A stretch of 49,845 nucleotides of DNA. Origin: Phycisphaerales bacterium (GTDB lineage Bacteria > Planctomycetota > Phycisphaerae > Phycisphaerales > UBA1924). Position 1 is the first letter of the stretch. Each line of letters starts with the position of its first letter. The notes beneath the pieces were generated by a model that made no database searches, was not told the DNA's origin, and saw only the letters and a program-made list of their open reading frames with translations. Both the position numbers and the translations under genes were made by a program. This document shows positions 8,082 to 16,215 of this stretch, piece after piece. The stretch lies in contig JADLBU010000023.1 in assembly GCA_020847535.1 (NCBI GenBank), positions 1-49,845 on the forward strand. Direction: 5' to 3'.

Positions 8082-8921
8082 TCAGAAGAAGAACCGCACG
8101 CCGATGCCCAGCGAGAGATCAAGCTCGGCGCGTTCATCGAGATCGTTCCAGAGGGGGAGCTGGGCCATCAGCTCGAAGCCGAAGGTGCGGCCCTCGAACA
8201 TCAGGCCGGGGGAGAAGCGCAGCTCGGTATCTCCGTTGGTTTCATAGAGGCCGTTGACCTCCGCGGTGACATACCAGGCGCCTGTGGAGTCGGAGGTGAA
8301 GCGGCCGGGGGCGATCCGGTAGAGGTACGCGGTGTTGAACTCGATGGCATCGTCGGGGCCCTCGCCGCCGAAGTTGTCGCGGGCATCCCCGCCGGTGTTC
8401 CAGATGTACATGAGATCCTGGTTGAAGCCGTGGCGGCCCCAGACCTTGGTGATGACGCCGCCGATGTGCGGGTTGATCGAACCGCTGGAGAAATCGCTGT
8501 CATCCCCGCTGGCGAACGAGGCCCCGCCGAGGAGGGCGAGCCTGAGCGTGTTGATGCCGCCGGAATCGTCCTGGTAGATGCGCCACTTGAAGAGGACATC
8601 CAGGTCGGACACACCGTGGTCGTACTCATCGCCGCCGTCGGCCTCCTCATCCCATCGCCAGTCCACGGGGACTTTGAGCTGAACCGCAAGCCCCCGTGCG
8701 AGGCCGTAATAGACCATGTTCTCGAGCTCGAGCTGCTCGGTCGAATCGGTCTGGCGGATGGGGTGGGCGCCGTATTTGAAGTAGTGGACCTGCTCGCGGA
8801 GGATGAGCGTGCCCGGTGAGGGCATGGTGGCAGCCTCGGTGTACATGGCCTCCTGGGCGGAGGCAGCCCCGGAGAGCGTGCAGAGCAGCGCGCCGGCAAG
8901 TCGGCGATGGGGGTTGGTCAT
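8082..8921 (-). CDS. Outer-membrane beta-barrel protein, MetA-pathway/transporter-like
   Basis: 279 residues. A signal peptide (LAGALLCTLSGAASAQ, cleavage after ASA) is followed by alternating amphipathic beta strands, Gly/Asp-rich turns and a C-terminal aromatic end (LDLSLGIGVRFFF), as in outer-membrane barrels. Strands such as FGFELMAQLPLWND and MPSPGTLILREQVHYFKYG resemble the phenol/MetA-degradation barrel family often placed beside metal genes. It is the last gene of a minus-strand set with an HMA lipoprotein and a Cys-rich exported protein. That suggests passage or sensing of a metal at the outer membrane, which is inference. Its first five codons (MTNPH) match those of the upstream gene. 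Confidence 0.82.
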   Translation of the reverse strand: MTNPHRRLAGALLCTLSGAASAQEAMYTEAATMPSPGTLILREQVHYFKYGAHPIRQTDSTEQLELENMVYYGLARGLAVQLKVPVDWRWDEEADGGDEYDHGVSDLDVLFKWRIYQDDSGGINTLRLALLGGASFASGDDSDFSSGSINPHIGGVITKVWGRHGFNQDLMYIWNTGGDARDNFGGEGPDDAIEFNTAYLYRIAPGRFTSDSTGAWYVTAEVNGLYETNGDTELRFSPGLMFEGRTFGFELMAQLPLWNDLDERAELDLSLGIGVRFFF

Positions 8922-8975
8922 GTCGGGATTCCCTGTTCGTGTCGGGGTTGTCGGGTCGCGGCTTGGGACTCGGGG

Positions 8976-9383
8976 CTACTGCTGCTCGATGCGGACCAGC
9001 GTGAAGCCAGCATCCAACACGGTTTCGGAGAGATCGTGCGGGGATGGATGCTTGGCGCTGGGGTCGAAGCCGACGCGAACGGTGCCGGCCCCCAGATCGA
9101 CGACGGCCTCCTTGATGCCATCCAAGCGGAGGAGTTGCTTGTCGATGTTGGAAGCGCAGAGGGGGCAGCCCAGGCCGTTGACGTAGAGGGTCGCCGAATC
9201 CCCGCGGATCGGGGCCTGGCTGTGGGTCGCGGCGATCTGCTCGGGGGTCGCGGTGTGGATGACTGCGTTCTCTTCGACGGCGTGCTCAGAGCCGGAGCCT
9301 GAAGCGCAGCCCAGGAGCATGAGCCCAGGGACGATTGCCAAGGTGATCACGGCACGGATGGAGCTGAAATGCGGGTTGGTCAT
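8976..9383 (-). CDS. Lipoprotein with heavy-metal-associated (HMA) domain
   Basis: 135 residues. An export signal (VITLAIVPGLMLLGC) contains a lipobox (LLGC), so the protein should be membrane-tethered and periplasm-facing. Residues ~62-133 form an HMA-type ferredoxin-like fold: LYVNGLGCPLCASNIDKQL carries the CxxC metal site (C-P-L-C), followed by VVDLGAGTVRVGFDPSAKHP and a final strand. HMA domains bind Cu(I), Hg(II) or similar soft metals. A lipid-anchored single HMA domain is unusual because most are cytosolic chaperones or parts of P-type ATPases. The outer-membrane barrel gene lies 54 bases downstream, so the pair is probably one operon. Confidence 0.87.
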   Translation of the reverse strand: MTNPHFSSIRAVITLAIVPGLMLLGCASGSGSEHAVEENAVIHTATPEQIAATHSQAPIRGDSATLYVNGLGCPLCASNIDKQLLRLDGIKEAVVDLGAGTVRVGFDPSAKHPSPHDLSETVLDAGFTLVRIEQQ

Positions 9384-9553
9384 GGTTGAACTTTCAGGAT
9401 GAGGATGGCGAGCGGTCGCCGGGTGAGGGGTTGAGTCGGTGAGAAAGGGCTCTCAGACGGCTGCCGCATCGGTACGGACGCGGGCCAATCGCTTGTTGAT
9501 GGGGTGAGTGATGGGAATCCCCGCAGGCGCGCAGTGGTGGCGCGCGGGGAGCG

Positions 9554-10018
9554 CTACACCTTCCAGCGGCAGATGACATCCCGGCGGGGCGCGGGAGGCG
9601 CGTGGGAACGCTGGGCGAGCCAAGTGCGCGGAGAGCCCATCACCGTGATCAGCGGGCGACAATGGATCGCCGGGAGGATCGCGGGTGCGGATCGCGAGGT
9701 CAGTTGGATGCGTTCTGCCGGGCGAGCGGGGGATTCGCGAGGCCAGGGAGCCAGCACACCGCAGCCGCAGGTGTCATACGGTGCCGCGCAGGCGGCCGGT
9801 GCAGCGGGCGAGGTGGAAGCGGGACTGCTGCAGCAGCATCCGGCATCCGCGGTGGCGAACTGAGTTCCATCGCCGCAGCAACCTGCGGTGTCTGCCGGCA
9901 CATCGGCGGCGAGCGTTGGTTCAGGGGAGCAGGGCGCACGGAGCCCCCCCACCATGCCGCCGGTGGATCCGGCGGCGAGCAGGAGGATCGCCAAGAGATG
10001 CGCAAGGAATCGAATCAC
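9554..10018 (-). CDS. Cysteine-rich exported protein, metal-related
   Basis: 154 residues from a GTG at 10018. An N-terminal hydrophobic segment (FLAHLLAILLLAAGSTGGM) acts as a signal peptide or anchor. The following ~60 residues carry CC and CCC clusters and CxC (TAGCCGDG, DAGCCCSSP, CGCGV), suggesting soft-metal binding or disulfide formation. The C-terminal third is basic. No family was recognised. It is the first gene of the minus-strand set, 170 bases before the HMA lipoprotein. The weak initiation signal (GTGGAGTG) leaves the start uncertain. Confidence 0.6.
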   Translation of the reverse strand: MIRFLAHLLAILLLAAGSTGGMVGGLRAPCSPEPTLAADVPADTAGCCGDGTQFATADAGCCCSSPASTSPAAPAACAAPYDTCGCGVLAPWPRESPARPAERIQLTSRSAPAILPAIHCRPLITVMGSPRTWLAQRSHAPPAPRRDVICRWKV

Positions 10019-10115
10019 TCCACAGAATCATCGGCCGATCTCGACCCTGGGTCAAACCCGTGGATAACCGGAATGCGGACAGGGCCGAACTGCGGAGTTG
10101 TGTAGCCGCAATATG

Positions 10116-10700
10116 TCAGAGGGCTGTGCGGGGCGTCGAGGCGCCATCATCGGGGGTCGGGCCGGTGCCGGCGAGGAAGCCGGGAAACTTCGGAGCGGTG
10201 CGGAACGCGCGGTATCGTGCAACAAAGAAGTGCGGATCCTTGCGGTATTCCTCGATGACCGAGAGCAGAAAGGGCCGTCCGCACTCGGGGCACCGGCCAT
10301 CAGCGCCCAGACCGGCGAGCGTGTAGCCGCAGTGGATGCAGAAGGGATCCTTGCGAACCTGGACACCACGGCGAGCTGAGCGGAGGACGACGGTGATGGC
10401 AATCCCCAGGGCGAACAGGAGGATCTTGATGTTGACCGCCCAGTTCTGTGCCCAGAAGGGTCCGCGCCAGAGGATGACCGGGAGCAGGGGTATGGCGATA
10501 CACGTCAGGATCGCCGGAAGCAGGAGCATCCACATCCAGCCGATGCCGCGAGCGACATCGAGGATCCCGGGTCGCCAAAAGGGGACATCGCCATCGAAGG
10601 GAGTGCGAAACTCGGGCTGGAGGGCATCGGGCGGGGGAGGCGGCAGGTCAGCGGGTGAGCCGTGAATGGGTTCGGGGACCGGTGGAATGTCGGACGGCAT
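10116..10700 (-). CDS. Membrane protein with C-terminal zinc ribbon
   Basis: 194 residues. A Pro-rich N-terminus (~40 residues) precedes two membrane helices (IGWMWMLLLPAILTCIAIPL and AVNIKILLFALGIAITVVL). A cytosolic zinc ribbon follows with paired cysteines C-I-H-C-G-Y-T-L...C-P-E-C-G-R-P, then a charged tail. The CxxCGYxLxGL...CPECG pattern is very common in planctomycete membrane proteins of unknown role. It stands divergently to the YbjQ gene across a 100-base gap. Confidence 0.8.
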   Translation of the reverse strand: MPSDIPPVPEPIHGSPADLPPPPPDALQPEFRTPFDGDVPFWRPGILDVARGIGWMWMLLLPAILTCIAIPLLPVILWRGPFWAQNWAVNIKILLFALGIAITVVLRSARRGVQVRKDPFCIHCGYTLAGLGADGRCPECGRPFLLSVIEEYRKDPHFFVARYRAFRTAPKFPGFLAGTGPTPDDGASTPRTAL

Positions 10701-10800
10701 GAAGGATCATTGGGCCGTGGTGGTCGGGGTGCGCGTGCGAGCGGTTATGATGCGCGTTCGCGGGCGAAGCGATATTACATCGTGGGGGTTGGAGGCAGGC

Positions 10801-11133
10801 ATGAGCATTCCGGTGACGACGACGTTCACGATCGATGGGTACAGGATCCGCGAGTACAAGGGTGTGGTGCGGGGGATCACGGTGCGCGCGCCGACGATCT
10901 CGCAGGGCATCTTCGGGGGCCTCAAGTCGATCATCGGCGGTCGGATCGAGGCGTACACGCAGATGTGCGAGCAGGCGCGGCAGCAGGCGTTTGAGCTTTT
11001 GATCGATCACGCGCGGGCGCTGGGGGCCAACGCGATCGTGGGGCTGCGATACGACGCCTCGGATGTTGGTGGCACGGGGCGTGCGACCGAGGTCTTGTGC
11101 TACGGGACGGCGGTGGTGATCGAGGCCACGTGA
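10801..11133 (+). CDS. YbjQ/UPF0145 family protein
   Basis: 110 residues. It matches the YbjQ family: TTTFTIDGYRIREYKGVVRG at the start, an R-A-P...GGLKSIIGG...Y segment, and A-R-x-L-G-A-N-A-I-V-G-L-R-Y-D near the end. The fold is a dodecin-like or pentameric beta-alpha assembly described as putative heavy-metal-binding; its role is not settled. The ATG at 10801 has GGAGG 5 bases upstream. The kinase-like gene starts 13 bases after its stop, so they are probably co-transcribed. Confidence 0.9.
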   Translation: MSIPVTTTFTIDGYRIREYKGVVRGITVRAPTISQGIFGGLKSIIGGRIEAYTQMCEQARQQAFELLIDHARALGANAIVGLRYDASDVGGTGRATEVLCYGTAVVIEAT

Positions 11134-11146
11134 AGGGTGGTGAGAG

Positions 11147-12040
11147 ATGAGCCAACCGTGGGGGTGGGGAGCCGATGGGGAGCTGACCGCCGAGGCAGCG
11201 CGGGAGGTGATCGTCAGGGATGCTCCGGCGCTCGCGAGCGGAGAATTGCGGCTGCTGGGTGAGGGGTGGGATTGCCGGGTCTTCATCGGGGATGGAGAGC
11301 TGGTGTACAAATTTGGCAAGCGGCGGCAGATGGCTCGCTATCTCGAGGCGGAGTGCCGGCTGCTTGAGATGCTCGCGGGGCGGCTGCCGGTGGAGATCCC
11401 TGTTATTCGTGCTCGCGGGGAGGGGTGGATTTGCTACAAGCTGCTGTCAGGGACCGCGATCTCGACCGGCGCGCCATCGTCAGAGATCACCCGGCAGGTG
11501 GGCAGATTCCTGGCCGCGTTGCACACGGTACCCGCGAGCGAGGCGGGGGTGTGCGGGATCGAGATTACGCCGCGGGGTACCGGGAGGATGCGTGAACGCG
11601 CGCAAGCCGGCGCCGCGCATGCGAGCGGCGCGCTGGCTGCGGATCAGGCGGAATGGGTGGCGCGGTTCATCGCGACCGAGCCGCCGCCGAGCGGTGGAAC
11701 GATGCCGGTCGTGGTCCACAACGACCTGAACGCCGAGCACATCCTGGTGCATGACGGCGCGGTGAGCGGCATCATCGACTGGACCGATGCAGCGCTGGGG
11801 GATCCGGCGGCGGACTTCGCGGGACTTGCACATTGGGGCGGGATGAAACTGGTGCATGAGGTGCTGCGGGAGTATCCGCTGGCGATCGATCCGGGGTTCG
11901 CAGCGCGGGCGGCGTACATCGCGGCGTGCATCGGGATCATTGATGCGGGGTACGGGGTGCAGACAGGGCGGGCGCATTGCGTGGAGCGGGGGCGACAGGT
12001 GATTGCGACAGCGATGCGCGATAGCGCAAGCCCCATGTAA
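11147..12040 (+). CDS. APH-family phosphotransferase (aminoglycoside/choline-kinase-like)
   Basis: 297 residues with the protein-kinase-like fold of the APH family. It has an N-lobe nucleotide loop (LGEGWDCRVFIGDGELVYKF, Lys on the next strand), the Brenner-type catalytic loop VVHNDLNAEHILV (HxDxxxxN pattern; D and N in place) and the metal-binding IIDWTDAALGDPAADF. It should phosphorylate a small hydroxylated substrate with ATP or GTP in the cytosol. The substrate cannot be read from sequence, and a housekeeping or resistance kinase is equally possible. A GAAGGGTGGTG ribosome binding region precedes the ATG. Confidence 0.88.
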   Translation: MSQPWGWGADGELTAEAAREVIVRDAPALASGELRLLGEGWDCRVFIGDGELVYKFGKRRQMARYLEAECRLLEMLAGRLPVEIPVIRARGEGWICYKLLSGTAISTGAPSSEITRQVGRFLAALHTVPASEAGVCGIEITPRGTGRMRERAQAGAAHASGALAADQAEWVARFIATEPPPSGGTMPVVVHNDLNAEHILVHDGAVSGIIDWTDAALGDPAADFAGLAHWGGMKLVHEVLREYPLAIDPGFAARAAYIAACIGIIDAGYGVQTGRAHCVERGRQVIATAMRDSASPM

Positions 12041-12173
12041 CATCCATGCGTGCCATGTAACAGCGCTGCTGATGGAGCCGGCATCGCGATGCGTTATAGT
12101 TGGTTCGTGTTGCCCAACGGGGGTTTGGATCGCAGACTCGCTCACATCCGGTCATCCTTCACAGCTGTCACCC

Positions 12174-13499
12174 ATGACAATCACGCTCACCGTCCTCTGC
12201 ACGATTCTCTCCATATTCCTTCCCGCTCAGCATCGGCATGAGCCGCTGAGCCCGGAATTCAAGCGCAAGCTGCTTGAGGAAAAGTGGATCACCTACACGC
12301 CCAGCTGCGTCGATCCGCGGCGACCGTACTCCGAGGACGAGATGTTCAATGTCCGCCGGGAGATCGCGCGCGATTTCAAGCTGTTGCGCGACTGCGGGTT
12401 CACTGGGCTGGTCACCTACGGCGCCGGCTCGTGCCTGACGGAGGTCCCCCGTCTGGCGCGAGAGGCCGGGTTCACATCCGTGATCGGCGGCGTATGGGCG
12501 CCGTGGGATGCCGCGGAGCTGAAGGCCGCGCACGCCGTGAAATCGCTGGTCGATGGCTACTGCATCGGCAACGAGGGGATGATGCGCGGCGAGTACAACC
12601 TCGAACCAATTGTCACGGCGATCGCCGACCTCAAGCGCGCGACGGGGTTGCCCGTCACGACTGCCGAGCCGATGCATCTCTACGAGCAGAACCCGGGGCT
12701 CGTGCAGGCCGGCGACTGGATCTTCCCGACGGTGCATCCATATTGGGCCAAGATCCGGAACGCCGACGAGGCGGTCGCGTGGACGGTGAAGCAGTTCGAT
12801 CGCTTGCGGGAACTCGGGCCGGAGCGCACGGTGATCTTCAAGGAAGTCGGCTACCCCACGGATGGAGATCCGACGGCGAACGAGGAGCTGCAGAAGCGGT
12901 ATTACGATGCCCTGCCCAAGACGCACTGCAAGTTCATGTACTTCGAGGCGTTCGATGTGACGTGGAAGACGCACGACCCGTGCGAGCCCTATTGGGGGCT
13001 TTTCAAGGCTGATCGTTCCCCCAAGGCCTACATCGCCGCGCTGCACGGATTGAAGATCGATCCGAAATCGGTCGAGCCGGCTGCTGCTCGTCTTGTGGTG
13101 CTTTCACCCGCGGCTGACTCGAAGGCTCGCTGCACGTTGACGGGCGATGGGGGGCGATTGGTGATCCGGGGGAGTTGCGCCGGCCTGCGTCCGGACGACA
13201 CCGAGCTGCTCGTTTTCGTGAACCCCAACGTCCCGGGGACGGGGTGGTATCTGCAGGGTGCGCCCAACGGGATCGCCGGGATCAACCCGGATGGGTCGTG
13301 GCTGGGGTCCGCGCAGATCGGCGACAGCCAGTACCCGCCGACGGCGGCGAGCCCGGCGATCTCGCTGTCGGTGCTTGCGGTTTCCAAGGCTGATGCGGTG
13401 AAGATCCGTGACCAGAAGAAGCCGGGCGAATTTTTTGCATCGCTCCCCGCGGCTGTGCAGTCGGTGATCATCAAGGATGTCAAGCTCGATATGGACTGA
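12174..13499 (+). CDS. Exported GH17-like glycoside hydrolase (exo-beta-1,3-glucanase type)
   Basis: 441 residues. A short signal peptide (TITLTVLCTILSIFLPA) precedes a TIM barrel resembling the GH17/Scw11 group: ITYTPS-VDPRRPYSEDEM near the start, GNEGM with the probable acid/base E134, and FKEVGYPT with the probable nucleophile E224. The barrel ends around residue 295 (WGLFKADRSPKAYI). A C-terminal ~110-residue beta domain (LLVFVNPN-PGTGWYLQG) may bind carbohydrate. It probably acts in the periplasm on beta-glucan. The start ATG at 12174 is chosen because it opens directly into the signal peptide; longer in-frame extensions do not. TATAGT at 12095-12100 is a possible -10 box. Confidence 0.85.
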   Translation: MTITLTVLCTILSIFLPAQHRHEPLSPEFKRKLLEEKWITYTPSCVDPRRPYSEDEMFNVRREIARDFKLLRDCGFTGLVTYGAGSCLTEVPRLAREAGFTSVIGGVWAPWDAAELKAAHAVKSLVDGYCIGNEGMMRGEYNLEPIVTAIADLKRATGLPVTTAEPMHLYEQNPGLVQAGDWIFPTVHPYWAKIRNADEAVAWTVKQFDRLRELGPERTVIFKEVGYPTDGDPTANEELQKRYYDALPKTHCKFMYFEAFDVTWKTHDPCEPYWGLFKADRSPKAYIAALHGLKIDPKSVEPAAARLVVLSPAADSKARCTLTGDGGRLVIRGSCAGLRPDDTELLVFVNPNVPGTGWYLQGAPNGIAGINPDGSWLGSAQIGDSQYPPTAASPAISLSVLAVSKADAVKIRDQKKPGEFFASLPAAVQSVIIKDVKLDMD

Positions 13500-13552
13500 G
13501 ATCATCGAGTTCCGGATGACCGAAGGCGAAGAGGGGCATGTTTTGCCATCTA

Positions 13553-13582
13553 TTGGCATGAATGGCATTCCGTTGGTACAAT
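13553..13582 (+). promoter_or_regulatory. Probable promoter/operator of the ParDE pair
   Basis: TTGGCA (13553-13558) and TACAAT (13577-13582), 18 bases apart, form a good sigma70-like promoter whose transcript would begin at or next to the first antitoxin ATG (13590). Repeated TGGCAT/TGCCA half-sites (TTGCCATCTATTGGCA, ATGGCAT, ATGGCA) overlap it, as expected for autorepression by a ribbon-helix-helix antitoxin. The operator role is inference. Confidence 0.5.
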
Positions 13583-13589
13583 TGATGGC

Positions 13590-13883
13590 ATGTCACGCTC
13601 ACTGACGACGATGAACATCTCTCTGCCGCAGACCCTCCGCCGCTACGTCGAAACCCGGGTCGAGAGCGGGGGCTTTGCGAATGCAAGCGAGTACATCCGG
13701 CACCTCATTCGCGCCGAAGCCGAAAGAGAGCCGGCCAATCAGCGCTCACTTGAGCAACTTCTGACCGAGGGGCTTGAGAGCGGTCCCGCAACGGCGATCA
13801 CGCGTAAGGATTGGAAGGGCATCCGCAAACGCGGCATTCAACGAGTCAAAGAGCTGAAAATCGCGCGTCGGAAGACTGCATGA
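13590..13883 (+). CDS. parD: ParD-family type II antitoxin
   Basis: 97 residues, or 90 if translation starts at the second ATG (13611, MNISLPQ), which matches the usual family start. The ribbon-helix-helix DNA-binding region MNISLPQTLRRYVETRVES, then ASEYIRHLIRAEAE, is typical of ParD/CopG antitoxins. The C-terminal basic tail (KDWKGIRKRGIQRVKELK) would bind and neutralise the ParE toxin. The stop overlaps the toxin start (ATGA), the usual translational coupling. The antitoxin appears intact although its toxin is frameshifted. Confidence 0.9.
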   Translation: MSRSLTTMNISLPQTLRRYVETRVESGGFANASEYIRHLIRAEAEREPANQRSLEQLLTEGLESGPATAITRKDWKGIRKRGIQRVKELKIARRKTA

Positions 13884-14190
13884 ACACCGCGCGACGCCAC
13901 CCGCAGGCGATCGAATACCTGGTGGAGCAGTTCGCTCACTTCGCCGTTGACAGTTTGGAAACCGCGGATCGTTTTCTGCTCGGCGTCGACTCGACCATCG
14001 GGCGCCTACTCAAATTCCCGGGCTTGGGCATATGCACCCCGAACTCCCCGCGCGGCTGCGCGCCATCCGCTCATTCGCCGACCGTGGTTTCCCGAACCAC
14101 ATCATCTTCTACCACAAGGTGCACGGCGGCATCGAGGTCCTTCGCGTGCTTCACGGAGCAAGGGACCTGCGTCGTGATCTCAAGCAATAG
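13880..14190 (+). pseudogene. parE: ParE-family toxin, frameshifted
   Basis: The start ATG overlaps the antitoxin stop. The first frame reads MNTARRHPQAIEYLVEQF...RLLKFPGLG as in ParE/RelE toxins. From about 14030 the homology moves to another frame: MHPELPARLRAIRSFADRGF, then PNHIIFYHKV and LRVLHGARDLRRDLKQ, ending TAG at 14188-14190. The shift equals a one-base deletion or two-base insertion near 14028-14033 (GGGCATATGC). In the first frame, translation would instead run to about 14254 with unrelated residues. As read, the toxin is inactive, unless this is a sequencing error or a frameshift site. Confidence 0.82.
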
Positions 14191-14250
14191 AGCCCGGCAT
14201 TTTTGCACAGCACGGACTGCAACCGGTGCGATCGATTCGCTTCACGCTCT

Positions 14251-14553
14251 CTAACGAGCATCGGGGCTCGCCGTCCGAGGCAGCTTCAGCGCCACGCTCG
14301 CCAGGAATGCGGCATTGCAAAGAACAACGCTCACGAGTGGCAACACACCTGTGCTTCCACGTGAGATCGCTCGCAAGACCCCCATTCTTACCATCTCGTA
14401 CGTCTCGCTACCCGCATCCGCTCCGGGGATACGGCGGCTGAACTCCACCACGGCGCTCGAGTACGCATTCCCAAACATGATGGCGTGGTATAGGGCCAGA
14501 ATCACGGCGGCTGCCACGTTGAGCACACACGCGATGATGATCCATCGACGCAT
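14251..14553 (-). CDS. Small two-helix membrane protein
   Basis: 100 residues with two membrane segments (WIIIACVLNVAAAVILALYH, residues ~4-23, and VLPLVSVVLCNAAFLASVAL, ~70-89), joined by a charged periplasmic loop. There is no signal-peptide cleavage motif and no family recognised. It lies alone between the ParDE remnant and ugd. Confidence 0.65.
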   Translation of the reverse strand: MRRWIIIACVLNVAAAVILALYHAIMFGNAYSSAVVEFSRRIPGADAGSETYEMVRMGVLRAISRGSTGVLPLVSVVLCNAAFLASVALKLPRTASPDAR

Positions 14554-14624
14554 GGCTGCAGACTACCAGATTGCCCGGTATATACAGCGAACCGCAACAC
14601 GGCATTTGCGATCAATACGGGCGC

Positions 14625-16007
14625 CTACCGCGCCTTCACCGGCGCACGCCCGACGGAGTAGTACGCAAACCCCAGCCCCTGCATCTGCTGCGGGCGGTAG
14701 AGGTTTCGGCCATCGAAGATGACCTTGTTTTTCATGACCGAGGCGAGCCGCTCCCAGTCGGGGCTCTTGAACTCATCCCAGTCGGTGCAGACGACCAGGG
14801 CATCAGCGCCCTGGGCGGCCTCGTACATATCCCCCACTACCTTGGCGGCGGGGCCAAGTTCCCGGGCGGCGTTCTCGGCGGCGACCGGGTCGAAACCCTT
14901 GACGGTGGCGCCGAAGCCGACGGACTTGCGGATGAGCGTGAGGGCCGGGGCTTCGCGGATGTCATCGGTGCGGGGCTTGAAGGAGAGGCCCCAAAAGGCG
15001 AGCGTCTTGCCGGCGAGCCCGCCGCCAGCCTTGAAGTGGCCCTGGATCTTGTCGAAGAAGCGTTCGCGCTGCTTGGCGTTGACAGCGTGGACGGCCTTGG
15101 AGAGCGTGGCCTCCATGCCGGCCTTGTCGCCCATCATGATGCAGGCGAGCGTGTCCTTGGGGAAGCACGAGCCGCCGTAGCCCAGGCCGGGGTAGAGGAA
15201 CTGGTTGCCGATGCGCTTGTCAGCGCACATGCCCTCGCGGACCTTGGCGATGTCGGCGCCGTAGGCCTCGCAGAGGTTGGCCATCTCGTTGATGAAGCTG
15301 ATCTTGGTCGCCAGGAAGTTGTTGCTCGCGTACTTGACCATCTCGCTCGAGAGGATGTCCATCAGGTAGATGGGGTGGCCGTTGCGCACGAATGCGTCGT
15401 ACACATCCCGGAAGAACTGGCTGGAGAACTCATCGAGCTTGCCATCGGCGCCGACCTCGACGCCGCAGACGACGCGGTCGGGCTTGTTGAAGTCGTTGAC
15501 GGCATCCCCTTCCTTGAGGAACTCGGGGTTGTCGGCGATCCTGAACAGGTTGCGGGCGGCATCGGCGGGCATTGCCAGGCGCGAGAGGATCCGCTTCTGG
15601 ACCTCGAGCGTGGTCCCGACGGGAACGGTGGACTTGACGACGACCACGCAAGGCTTGGCGCCGGGCTTGCGCTGCTTGAGGGCCTCGGCGATGTCATCGG
15701 CCGCGCCAAGGACGTACGAGAGATCGGTGTGCCCGCGTTCATCGCTGGGGGTGCCGACGCAGATGAAGATGGAGTCGGCATCCCGGTAGGCGGCGGTCTT
15801 GTCGAGGGTGTAGATAAGTCGGCCGGCCTGGGCGTTGTGGACCATGAGCTCGGTGAGGCCCGGCTCGTAGATGGGGCAGATGTTCTTCTTGAGCTTGTCG
15901 ATTTTGGACGGATCGACATCCAGGCACGTCACCGTGTTGCCGGTGTTGGCGAGGCAGACGCCGGTGACCAGCCCGACATAACCCGTACCGACCATCGTCA
16001 GACGCAT
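14625..16007 (-). CDS. ugd: UDP-glucose 6-dehydrogenase
   Basis: 460 residues. It oxidises UDP-glucose to UDP-glucuronate with two NAD+, feeding capsule or exopolysaccharide synthesis in the cytosol. The N-terminal Rossmann motif is MVGTGYVGLVTGVCLA with VTCLDVDPSKI (acidic residue selecting NAD). The central helix contains NNFLATKISFINEMANL, and the catalytic cysteine lies in GYGGSCFPKD. The C-terminal UDP-binding domain begins at LAFWGLSFKPRTDDIREAP. Length is normal for the family. The start ATG opens straight into the Rossmann strand. It is divergent from the methyltransferase gene. Confidence 0.96.
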   Translation of the reverse strand: MRLTMVGTGYVGLVTGVCLANTGNTVTCLDVDPSKIDKLKKNICPIYEPGLTELMVHNAQAGRLIYTLDKTAAYRDADSIFICVGTPSDERGHTDLSYVLGAADDIAEALKQRKPGAKPCVVVVKSTVPVGTTLEVQKRILSRLAMPADAARNLFRIADNPEFLKEGDAVNDFNKPDRVVCGVEVGADGKLDEFSSQFFRDVYDAFVRNGHPIYLMDILSSEMVKYASNNFLATKISFINEMANLCEAYGADIAKVREGMCADKRIGNQFLYPGLGYGGSCFPKDTLACIMMGDKAGMEATLSKAVHAVNAKQRERFFDKIQGHFKAGGGLAGKTLAFWGLSFKPRTDDIREAPALTLIRKSVGFGATVKGFDPVAAENAARELGPAAKVVGDMYEAAQGADALVVCTDWDEFKSPDWERLASVMKNKVIFDGRNLYRPQQMQGLGFAYYSVGRAPVKAR

Positions 16008-16215
16008 CTGTCCCGTCCTTTCGAGCCCGAAACCAAGCCTTCACACGCTGGCGACCCGCCCACGATAACCACGGCCGGCTCGCCGTCGCACCGGAGCGGG
16101 GAGGATATCCCCGTCGCAGCCCCTTCTACAGAGGCCGGGGTTATCAGGTTCATCGGCGATCGGAGCGCGGACCTTGGTCGGCGATCGGGGATGGCCGGAG
16201 CTATTCTCCCCGCCC

